From contig CACYEJ010000091.1 in NCBI GenBank assembly GCA_902773395.1, positions 1 to 6,139 of the forward strand: DNA of 6,139 nucleotides, in the 5' to 3' direction. The position numbers and the translations under genes were made by a program. Each line of letters starts with the position of its first letter. Positions within the stretch are counted from its first letter, which is position 1. Shown here in pieces: positions 1-6,059 of the stretch. The notes under the pieces are model-generated. The model was not told where the DNA came from, searched no databases, and saw only the letters and a list, made by a program, of their open reading frames with translations. This stretch comes from an uncultured Ruminococcus sp. GTDB taxonomy: Bacteria > Bacillota_A > Clostridia > Oscillospirales > Acutalibacteraceae.

Positions 1-29
1 CGTGAGCTTTTTTATTTTAATTTGAAAAC

Positions 30-65
30 AACCGCTCGAATTTACTCAGAGCGGTTATTTTTTTT
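30..65 (+). terminator. Rho-independent terminator of an upstream plus-strand gene, possibly bidirectional
   Basis: A perfect 8-bp stem (AACCGCTC at 30-37, GAGCGGTT at 49-56) with an 11-nt loop is followed by A and eight T (58-65). This is a good intrinsic terminator for plus-strand transcription, so a gene probably ends just left of the window. Read on the minus strand the same stem is followed by GTTTT, a weaker U-tract, so it might also stop read-through from the cell-wall operon that ends at 430. Confidence 0.8.
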
Positions 66-326
66 AAATTAATATTTATTTTATTTATCGTATTTTAATT
101 ATAGCTTTCTATTCACATCTTTTCGTCATTATACTAACGACGTTAAGATTCAGCACTTTTCTTTCTACGACCGGCAATTCGCAAGCTCTTGCCTGTTTTT
201 ATTTTTTACCGGAAGATTTTATTTTTTGGGGTGCTTTGATTTTTTCTTAATTTTCTCTAAAGAAAGTTTATTTAGTTTCACTGAGGACAGTTTATTCTTC
301 TACGCTAGTTTCTTGCGTCAGCGAGC
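66..326. other. AT-rich stretch with no recognisable gene
   Basis: No open frame here has a ribosome binding site or a protein-like translation. Visible details are small: the palindrome-like TAACGACGTTA near 136-146, a GGCAA/TTGCC inverted repeat (173-177 and 189-193) followed by T-rich sequence to 207, a direct repeat AGTTTATT at 265-272 and 289-296, and a CTTGC/GCAAG inverted repeat (312-316 and 325-329) leading into the dispersed repeat. It is probably the 3' untranslated or spacer region between a plus-strand gene left of the window and the minus-strand cell-wall operon. Confidence 0.5.
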
Positions 327-406
327 AAGGGCTCTGCCCCTGCACCCCGCCAACTTTTGAAAAAGTTGGATCAAAACTTTAATATGCTATATCTTTTAGA
401 TTTTGA
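327..406 (-). repeat. Dispersed hairpin repeat, copy 1, downstream of the PBP gene
   Basis: This segment is an inverted copy of 6060-6139. The core 349-406 matches the reverse complement of 6060-6117 at 55 of 58 positions by eye; beyond it the GC-rich end (GGGCTCTGCCC) also matches, with a small indel between. It contains a hairpin with an 8-bp stem (350-357 with 362-369, loop TGAA), a GGGC-TCT-GCCC mini-hairpin near 329-339, and ATCT-TTT-AGAT at 391-401. The strand given is that of the gene it follows. It begins about 24 nt after the PBP stop codon. No U-tract follows the hairpins, so it is not an ordinary intrinsic terminator. Confidence 0.85.
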
Positions 407-429
407 TTATATTATATCAACGAGTTAAT

Positions 430-1824
430 TTAATATTTTCCTCTAATAGACTTCGCCGAATACTCCAAAGCCACCCTTGCAATCGGTCCCGCCGAACTAT
501 ATCCAAATCCTCCATGCTCAATACACACCGCAAACGCCAACGGACAATCCTCATCAGTCACAAATCCGATAATCCAGCCGTCCTCTTCACCGTCCGGCAC
601 CTCAGCCGTACCCGTCTTTGCCGCTACGTGCAAATCTCCGAACATCGAATCCCCGTAGTGATTGCTAACGGTAAACCTCATCATATCCGAAAGCTTATTC
701 GCCGTTGAGCTTTCCAACATTCTGCCGCCGCTTTTGCCCTTTGACCCTGCCGTAATTCCCTTAAAATCAAAGAACGACGACACACTGTCTATCATGTACG
801 GCTTTACGGGAGTACCGCCGTTTGCGATTGCCGAACAAATCATAGCCATATGAAGCGGATTAGCCATATCGGTATACTGTCCAACTCCCGACCATGCAAG
901 TGCCGCCGTATCAGCCTTGCTAACATCGTATCTTGATTTTTTCACATCGTTGTCGTCAATCTTATACGCATGATTAAAGCCCATTTTTTCGGCATACTCA
1001 GTCATTTTATCAGGTCCAAGCTCAACTGCAAGCTCCGCAAAATAGATATTGCACGAAACCGCCATTGCCTGCTGCATATCAATTTCACCGTGCGGCTCAA
1101 CGCAGGTCACGTACTCGCCGCCGATAATTTTGCTGCCCTCGCAGTAAAGCAGTCTGCTTTCGGCATTATCAATATTTTCAATAGCCGCAGCTGCCGTTAC
1201 AAGCTTAAACGTAGATCCCGGCGGATAAGTAGAGCTTAGCACGTTATCAATATACACGCCCTCATACGTATCGTCGCCGTCCTCTATTTTGATGTTTTCA
1301 TAAGGGTCATAGCTTGGTGTACTAACGCTGCAAATTACCTCGCCTGTCTGATAATTATAGACGATTGCCGCACCCCTGTAGTTATTCGCAGCCATTGCGT
1401 TATAAGTAGCCGCACAAGCGTCGGCGTCAAGCGTAAGAGTGATATCGCTGCTGCTTCTGAACGAATTCGGCAGACCAAGACCGAGAATATAATTATAGCC
1501 TGTCAAGCCGTTTCTATAAACAGTCTGAATAGCCGTAGGAATGTTTGTGGAATCATCTCCAATAGTATGAAGCATACCTGCTCTAACGCTTGGGTCATCG
1601 TAATAGTAGCGGTTGCCGTCGCTGCTTGTGGCAAGAAGATAACCATTTCTGTCGTAGATATCCCCTGCCTGAGCAAGACCCGTCACAGAGATATGTGAAT
1701 TCATAGGCTTTTGTGCCCACTCGTTTGCGTGGATTACCAGCGTAACGGCGAAGTAACCCAAACCGACAAAGAAAGCAATCGCCAACACCCATGTCAAGAT
1801 AGAACGATTCAAAATCTTTTTCAT
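430..1824 (-). CDS. Class B penicillin-binding protein (peptidoglycan transpeptidase)
   Basis: This 464-residue protein should be a membrane-anchored, monofunctional D,D-transpeptidase that crosslinks peptidoglycan outside the cell membrane. A short cytoplasmic N-terminus is followed by one membrane segment (about residues 9-31). Residues 54-65 (GDIYDRNGYLLA) match the conserved start of the N-terminal pedestal domain of class B PBPs. All three active-site motifs are present and in order: STFK at 204-207 (Ser204 the acylated nucleophile), SCN at 257-259 and KTGT at 403-406. The length is close to the short PbpA type, and there is no PASTA extension. The ATG start has GGAGGTG 10 nt upstream, inside the last codons of the SEDS gene, with only 6 bp between the genes, so translation is probably coupled. 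The preceding SEDS gene is the expected polymerase partner. PbpA, SpoVD or FtsI-type roles cannot be separated from sequence alone, so no symbol is given. Confidence 0.95.
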   Translation of the reverse strand: MKKILNRSILTWVLAIAFFVGLGYFAVTLVIHANEWAQKPMNSHISVTGLAQAGDIYDRNGYLLATSSDGNRYYYDDPSVRAGMLHTIGDDSTNIPTAIQTVYRNGLTGYNYILGLGLPNSFRSSSDITLTLDADACAATYNAMAANNYRGAAIVYNYQTGEVICSVSTPSYDPYENIKIEDGDDTYEGVYIDNVLSSTYPPGSTFKLVTAAAAIENIDNAESRLLYCEGSKIIGGEYVTCVEPHGEIDMQQAMAVSCNIYFAELAVELGPDKMTEYAEKMGFNHAYKIDDNDVKKSRYDVSKADTAALAWSGVGQYTDMANPLHMAMICSAIANGGTPVKPYMIDSVSSFFDFKGITAGSKGKSGGRMLESSTANKLSDMMRFTVSNHYGDSMFGDLHVAAKTGTAEVPDGEEDGWIIGFVTDEDCPLAFAVCIEHGGFGYSSAGPIARVALEYSAKSIRGKY

Positions 1825-1830
1825 ATAAAA

Positions 1831-3552
1831 TCACACCTCCGACGACGCAAACAAGCCCTGTTTTTTAATGGCATACGTTCTCTCATCAGCCGCTTTCAAA
1901 AAGGCTAACAACCCCCAACAGGCAATCATACTTGAACCGCCGGCACTGATAAACGGAAATGTTACACCTGTAAGCGGAAGAATATCTGTTGCGCCGAAGA
2001 TATTCAGCGAAAGCTGCACCACAAGCAGACCGGCAGCGCAGCACGCAGAGATAGAATACAAGGTACTCCGGCTTCTGGTAGTGATAGCTCTAGCATAAAA
2101 CACCAACGCACCCACGGCAACAGCAAGCACAATTGCAACGATAATACCCATTTCCTCACAGATGATACCAATAACAATATCGCTCTCCGAAGCAAACAAA
2201 TCCTTGCAAAATCCGTTGCCGATACCAACCCCGAAGAGTCCGCCGCTTGCGCAGTAAATAAGGCATCTAGCCTGCTGATAACCTGTATCCCAAACATACG
2301 GCTCTTCAAAGACATGTCCCCACGCCTTGAATCTATCGGAAATATACGGTTTAAAGCTAAGTACGATTGTAGACGCAAACACAGCCGAAGTCACGGCAAG
2401 AATCAATGTTTTGAAGTCGCCGGAACGCATAAACGAGAGCAGCAAAAACGTCACAAAGAAAATCAGAGCCGTACCGAAGTCGCCCATAAGAGCCAACGCA
2501 CCCACACAGAGAGCAGAAAAAACGATAAAGCCCAAAAGGTTTTTCTTAGTCTGCAACTGGTCAAGGCTGCCGGCGCCTACAATGATGAAACCAACCTTTA
2601 CAACCTCAGACGGCTGCACGCTTATGCCGCCGATGTTAATCCAGTTTTTAGCGCCAAACTGAGTTTGACCAAAAATAACGTTTATAGCAAGCAGCGAAAG
2701 CGAAGCAATATAAATCCATTTTGTATACTGCCCCACCCTGTCGGGGTCTTCCATGAATTTGATAAGAAACTGAAAAAGGACAATCCCCACAACAGCCGAC
2801 ACTATTTGCACAATAGCTTGTTTCTCCGACTGATGAATCGAAAGCATGACGCCAACGCCCGTTAAGAAAAATGCAAGACTTTCAATTTCGAAGTTGACAC
2901 GCTTAAAACCAAGCGACGTCACGAGATAAGTACCCCACATCACCGCAATGAAAATCAAGCAATAAATAAACGGCTTACCGTCAAGAATACCCGTTTCAAG
3001 GCTTTTTGCGGTAAGGCAAGCCTCGGCAGCAATCAGCAGAAAATAAAACGACATCAACAGCAGCAGCAGCTTAGGAGAGATAATCTTCTTTCCGGTAGGT
3101 CTAAAGAACCACGAGCGTCTTGTCGCCCCCTCAAACTCCTCTGCACGCTTGACAACCAAAGTAGTCGAGCCGATACGAATTTTATCGCTGAGGTAAATAT
3201 TTGTTCGACCGCTGATTTTCTCGCCATTGACGAAAACACCGGCTTTCGAACCTGTATCGGTAATACTCCAGCCGTCGTCACGTCTTAGCAATACGGCGTG
3301 TTCTCTCGACACAGTTGCGTCATTAAGAAAGATATCACAGCGTCTGCTTCTTCCGATCGAATTCTCCCAATACAGTACAGGCACAGCTTTTTTCGTAAAC
3401 TCGTCAAACAGCATAATCAGCGGACGCTCATCACGTCTGTTATGCCTAAGCGATGAATATATCTTCACCAAAATCAGAACTGAGAACACAGGGATCGCAA
3501 TTCGCAGGATCACAACAATCAAATCAAACACAAACGCTAAAATTCCGTTCAA
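1831..3552 (-). CDS. FHA domain fused to a SEDS (RodA/FtsW/SpoVE) peptidoglycan polymerase
   Basis: This 573-residue protein joins a phosphopeptide-binding module to a lipid II polymerase. Residues 4-32 form a membrane segment followed by a basic stretch (RHNRRDER), which places the next domain in the cytoplasm. An FHA domain covers about 65-135: GR at 67-68, SREH at 82-85, and GSKAGVFVNG at 101-110. A multi-spanning SEDS core covers about 160-553, with the family signature GAKNWINIGG (300-309) then QPSE, and GVTFPFISAGGSS (529-541). Asp458 in SESDIVIG followed by EEMG aligns with the essential SEDS aspartate. The FHA position usually held by Asn in STNG is Ala here (SKAG). The start is TTG at 3552, preceded by GGAGGGG 5 nt upstream; the next in-frame Met (residue 47) would remove the first membrane segment. 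The gene stops at TGA just before the class B PBP, its likely partner. Whether it serves elongation, division or sporulation is open. Confidence 0.93.
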   Translation of the reverse strand: MNGILAFVFDLIVVILRIAIPVFSVLILVKIYSSLRHNRRDERPLIMLFDEFTKKAVPVLYWENSIGRSRRCDIFLNDATVSREHAVLLRRDDGWSITDTGSKAGVFVNGEKISGRTNIYLSDKIRIGSTTLVVKRAEEFEGATRRSWFFRPTGKKIISPKLLLLLMSFYFLLIAAEACLTAKSLETGILDGKPFIYCLIFIAVMWGTYLVTSLGFKRVNFEIESLAFFLTGVGVMLSIHQSEKQAIVQIVSAVVGIVLFQFLIKFMEDPDRVGQYTKWIYIASLSLLAINVIFGQTQFGAKNWINIGGISVQPSEVVKVGFIIVGAGSLDQLQTKKNLLGFIVFSALCVGALALMGDFGTALIFFVTFLLLSFMRSGDFKTLILAVTSAVFASTIVLSFKPYISDRFKAWGHVFEEPYVWDTGYQQARCLIYCASGGLFGVGIGNGFCKDLFASESDIVIGIICEEMGIIVAIVLAVAVGALVFYARAITTRSRSTLYSISACCAAGLLVVQLSLNIFGATDILPLTGVTFPFISAGGSSMIACWGLLAFLKAADERTYAIKKQGLFASSEV

Positions 3553-3624
3553 TTTATCCCCTCCATAATAAACAATAAAATAATGTAACCGCCTGAATAT
3601 CTTTAATGAAAATCAAACGATACT

Positions 3625-3649
3625 AAAAAGCTGTAATAATTTTACAGCT
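3625..3649 (-). terminator. Hairpin with short U-tract between phosphatase and FHA-SEDS genes
   Basis: A perfect 8-bp stem (3629-3636 with 3642-3649, 5-nt loop) reads on the minus strand as TTACAGCT followed by TTTT then A. It lies 109 nt past the phosphatase stop codon and 73 nt before the FHA-SEDS start. The simplest reading is a weak terminator for the phosphatase transcript. Because a promoter-like element lies just upstream of it (3676-3684), it could instead be a leader hairpin that attenuates the cell-wall operon. The stem is AT-rich and the U-tract short, so strength is doubtful. Confidence 0.45.
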
Positions 3650-3675
3650 AAAAATGAATATCCTTACACATTATA

Positions 3676-3684
3676 ATTATAACA
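3676..3684 (-). promoter_or_regulatory. Candidate extended -10 promoter for the FHA-SEDS/PBP operon
   Basis: On the minus strand this reads TGT-TATAAT, a consensus -10 with the TG extended -10 element, and a second TATAAT follows directly (3675-3670). No good -35 is seen at 17-nt spacing (TAGTAT at 3704-3699), which the extended -10 could compensate. Transcription would start near 3669, giving a leader of about 117 nt. The surrounding sequence is very AT-rich, so chance matches are possible. Confidence 0.4.
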
Positions 3685-3757
3685 CAAAAATTATTAAAAT
3701 ACTATAAAAAAATCAAAAACCTTTTTTTAATATAACTGGTTATGCTGTTATAAAATT

Positions 3758-4528
3758 TTAACGCTCAATAAACTCCTCTCTAAATCTTTCAATCATATCA
3801 AGGTCAATTCCCAATGCCTTATGTACAAAATTCTCCGCACTGCCCCAATTCTTCTCAATTGTATTTATCGCCGCCATAAGATATTCTTCCTTTGCAAGGT
3901 ACACATCTCGAATACTCTCCGCATATTCCACATCGCCCCTCAAAAGCTTTATACCCATATAATACATCTTCGCCTTTTTTTCATTCACAGTATTTGTATA
4001 CAGATAATCCTTTAAAATCTCCTCAACACTCACATTCAGAAGCGACAGCAAAATCATCGTCACAACTCCAGTCCGGTCTTTCCCCTCCGTACAATGAATC
4101 AGCGCCGCACCGTCCTCCGCCTTTCTGCTAAGCAAAAAAGTAAATATCTTCTTTAGATTATCGCAACACCTCTCCGATACCATTGTTGCATACAGCTTTT
4201 CGAGTCCGGGAGCTTTCGAATTATCCTCAGCATTATCAGTAGCGTTCTCGTGGGTGATGCCCTTTACTGCACCGCCAAATATAGGATAATGTCTGTACTT
4301 AACGTCATCTATGCTGACATCAGGTCTTTCCATTACCTCTCTTGACGAACGCAAATCTACCACTGCTGTAAGATTATATTTATCCGTTAATATTTTTATA
4401 TCCCTATTGGTAAGCTGACTGAGAGAACTGCCTCTTAAAAACGCACCTGTTTTTACAACGCCGTCACGAGATTTTATCCCCCCTAGCTCACGAATATTTT
4501 TACTTCCTTTTAATTTTATGTTTTCCAT
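3758..4528 (-). CDS. PtpB-like protein-tyrosine/dual-specificity phosphatase (Y_phosphatase3 type)
   Basis: This 256-residue protein has the signature P-loop HCTEGKDRTG at 145-154, with Cys146 as nucleophile and Arg152 binding phosphate. The N-terminal NIRELGG block (11-17), the LRGSSLSQLT block (31-40) and DLRSSRE at 58-64 are typical of the family that includes mycobacterial PtpB and Listeria LipA. The C-terminal WGSAENF...LGI region also fits. No signal peptide or membrane segment is seen, so it is probably cytoplasmic. Family members act on phosphotyrosine, and some on phosphoserine/threonine or phosphoinositides; the substrate here is unknown. The ATG has AAGGGG 8 nt upstream. It lies on the same strand as the FHA-SEDS operon but 205 bp away with a hairpin between, so it is probably a separate transcript. 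A possible weak promoter is TTGTGA (4595-4590) with TTTAAA (4572-4567), 17-nt spacing, low confidence. Confidence 0.9.
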   Translation of the reverse strand: MENIKLKGSKNIRELGGIKSRDGVVKTGAFLRGSSLSQLTNRDIKILTDKYNLTAVVDLRSSREVMERPDVSIDDVKYRHYPIFGGAVKGITHENATDNAEDNSKAPGLEKLYATMVSERCCDNLKKIFTFLLSRKAEDGAALIHCTEGKDRTGVVTMILLSLLNVSVEEILKDYLYTNTVNEKKAKMYYMGIKLLRGDVEYAESIRDVYLAKEEYLMAAINTIEKNWGSAENFVHKALGIDLDMIERFREEFIER

Positions 4529-4653
4529 AATAAATTCCCCTTATCTATAAGACGCTGAATTTCTTTTTTAAAATTAAAAAAATATATTTTCACAAATAAT
4601 TGATATTATTCACACAAATATTAGCAAATAATCGAGAATTTTCTATTTTTAAG

Positions 4654-4663
4654 ATAACGTTAT
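4654..4663. promoter_or_regulatory. Palindrome at the -35 box, possible operator
   Basis: ATAACGTTAT is a perfect 10-bp palindrome whose last base is the first base of the -35 hexamer of the promoter at 4663-4691. The position fits an operator or an activator site, but a palindrome this short in AT-rich DNA can occur by chance and no regulator is identified. Confidence 0.3.
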
Positions 4664-4691
4664 TGATTTTATTTTGAAGAGGTGTTATAAT
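4663..4691 (+). promoter_or_regulatory. SigA-type promoter of the coiled-coil protein gene
   Basis: TTGATT (4663-4668) and a perfect TATAAT (4686-4691) are separated by the ideal 17 nt, and TGT directly before the -10 adds an extended -10 element. Transcription should start near 4698, giving a 5' leader of about 57 nt before the ATG at 4755. This is the best-formed promoter in the window. Confidence 0.75.
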
Positions 4692-4705
4692 TATTGATGA
4701 GGATT

Positions 4706-4723
4706 AATTGATATAATTCAATT
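4706..4723. promoter_or_regulatory. Inverted repeat in the early transcribed leader, possible operator
   Basis: AATTGA (4706-4711) and TCAATT (4718-4723) form a perfect 6-bp inverted repeat around TATAAT. It starts about 8 nt after the predicted transcription start, a common place for a repressor site. The central TATAAT has no matching -35 (AATTAT at 17-nt spacing), so a second promoter is unlikely. Confidence 0.3.
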
Positions 4724-4754
4724 TTATCATAAGTCATCAGAGGTGAAAAGTTAA

Positions 4755-5987
4755 ATGAACGAATATAACGACAAAATAAACAGCTACCGTGATTTTCTCA
4801 CACAGCTTGACCCCACAGCCGAAGAGGCATTAACGCTGATTAAAGACGGCAAGCACAAAGAGGCAAACGACAAAATTGTTGAGATGATGAACCGCTGCAG
4901 CTATTCTCACCCGAAAGGCTGGGCATATATGGGCATTCTCGCAGTACGACAGGCATCTTCCAACTCCGAAATTTCCGCATTGCAGGCTGCCGAAAAAAGC
5001 TTTAAAAAAGCGTTTGATCTTCATGCGCGAATATTTGAGGGTAACGAAAAATTATTTGTGCTTGCAAGAACTGTTTTCGAGAGCATAAATAATTATTGCG
5101 ATATTCTAAGAAATAAAGTAAAAGCCGACACAAACAGTATGGTAATGCAGCTAACTGACGAATCAAAGGAAATTCTCGAAAACGGCTACAGTGCCAAACG
5201 TCAAATGGATCAGCTTAACGAGCTGCAAAACAGAATTGACAAAACAAAGCAGCAGGGAAAGATTGACGCCAGTGCAGCCGCATTGACTGAGATAATCGCC
5301 TACGAGTATTTCCAGCAAAAGGTTAAAGAGCTGGAAGCCTACAACGAAGGCAGCATCGAGATATCGGAGATGATTGAAAAGAATCTTGACAACATCGAGA
5401 GCTTTGACAAGGATTATTTGGTAGACGCAATCTCCTCCACGAGTGCAAGAGTAAGAGAACTTTGCTCCGAGATAATCGCCGCAAGCCGCAAGGCTGTTTC
5501 AGAAAAGCAGGCGATTGAACGTGAAGAAGCAATCATACGCTATTGGAACGAGCACCCCGAAGAAATGGCAGAGCTTAACAAAAAGCTTGAAGAGGCGGAG
5601 CAGGGATTAAAGGATATCGACCTTCAAATGGCTGAATGCGACAAGGAGTCCGCGCGAATCTCAAAGAAACGTAAAAAATTCACATCAAGCCTAGATGCCG
5701 AGATACACGAACTCCAGCTTGACCTTGATGACATTGAGCAGCGAATTACAACTCTCGGACTTTTCAAAGCTAAGGAAAAGAAGAGCCTTGAATCGCAGGC
5801 TGAGGAAATCGGTATGAAAATGGCTGAACTAAACGGTAAGGCTGCCGAAGAGAAAAAAGCCTACAACGAATCCATAGACCAAGAGCTTGCACCTATCACC
5901 GAAAAGAAAAAAGAACTCGCCGCCAAAGGCAACGAACTCAATTTTGAGATTAAACGCCTTAACGCTGAACTTACAAAGAATCGTTAA
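4755..5987 (+). CDS. Uncharacterised coiled-coil protein with helical N-terminal domain
   Basis: I do not recognise a named function for this 410-residue protein. It has no signal peptide or membrane segment and should be cytoplasmic. Residues 1-125 are helical and mildly repeat-like (EEALTLIKDGKHKEANDKI, then GWAYMGILAVRQA and AEKSFKKAFDLH), resembling a degenerate TPR-like fold. Residues 130-255 are charged helices. From about 250 to 405 the sequence is strongly heptad-like coiled coil rich in Glu, Lys and Leu. Two short blocks interrupt it: IIRYWNEHPEE (260-270) and LGLFKAKEKKSLE (334-346), both like motifs I recall in unnamed Firmicutes coiled-coil or zinc-ribbon proteins. No zinc ligands cluster here. 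The ATG has an AGAGGTGA-type ribosome site about 9 nt upstream. It has its own promoter and terminator, so it is monocistronic and divergent from the phosphatase gene. A scaffold or stress-related role would be a guess. Confidence 0.88.
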   Translation: MNEYNDKINSYRDFLTQLDPTAEEALTLIKDGKHKEANDKIVEMMNRCSYSHPKGWAYMGILAVRQASSNSEISALQAAEKSFKKAFDLHARIFEGNEKLFVLARTVFESINNYCDILRNKVKADTNSMVMQLTDESKEILENGYSAKRQMDQLNELQNRIDKTKQQGKIDASAAALTEIIAYEYFQQKVKELEAYNEGSIEISEMIEKNLDNIESFDKDYLVDAISSTSARVRELCSEIIAASRKAVSEKQAIEREEAIIRYWNEHPEEMAELNKKLEEAEQGLKDIDLQMAECDKESARISKKRKKFTSSLDAEIHELQLDLDDIEQRITTLGLFKAKEKKSLESQAEEIGMKMAELNGKAAEEKKAYNESIDQELAPITEKKKELAAKGNELNFEIKRLNAELTKNR

Positions 5988-6006
5988 TTTTTTAATAAAC
6001 TACCTG

Positions 6007-6052
6007 CCGAGCCAGCTTATAATTATGATATTATAGGTTGGCTCGGTTTTTT
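6007..6052 (+). terminator. Strong rho-independent terminator of the coiled-coil gene
   Basis: A 17-bp stem pairs 6007-6023 with 6030-6046 around a 6-nt loop. It starts with CCGAGCCA/TGGCTCGG, has two G-T wobbles (6015-6038 and 6017-6036) and ends with TATAAT/ATTATA. Six T follow (6047-6052). The wobbles pair as G-U only in plus-strand RNA, so the hairpin is directional. It lies 19 nt past the stop codon. Confidence 0.92.
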
Positions 6053-6059
6053 ATTATAC

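Noticed and set aside
403..708. Plus-strand open frame at the 3' end of the PBP gene
   Set aside because: Arg/Ser-rich low-quality translation lying antisense to the KTG region of the PBP, with no ribosome site.
2314..2865. Long plus-strand open frame (183 codons) antisense to the SEDS gene, with a second overlapping frame at 2327-2662
   Set aside because: Its translation is rich in Lys, Arg, His and Asn without any domain or heptad pattern, it has no ribosome site, and the opposite strand encodes an unmistakable SEDS core. It is a shadow frame.
3057..3070. CAG trinucleotide run
   Set aside because: It encodes consecutive leucines at the start of the first SEDS membrane helix (residues 162-166) and needs no other explanation.
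3727..3750. TATAAC/GTTATA inverted repeat just after the phosphatase stop codon as its terminator
   Set aside because: On the minus strand it is followed by TTAAAAAAAGG rather than a U-tract and the stem is only 6 A/T-rich pairs, so it does not look like an intrinsic terminator.
4712..4717. Second TATAAT upstream of the coiled-coil gene as another promoter
   Set aside because: The hexamer 17 nt upstream (AATTAT) is not a -35 and there is no TG element; the site is better described as the spacer of an inverted repeat.
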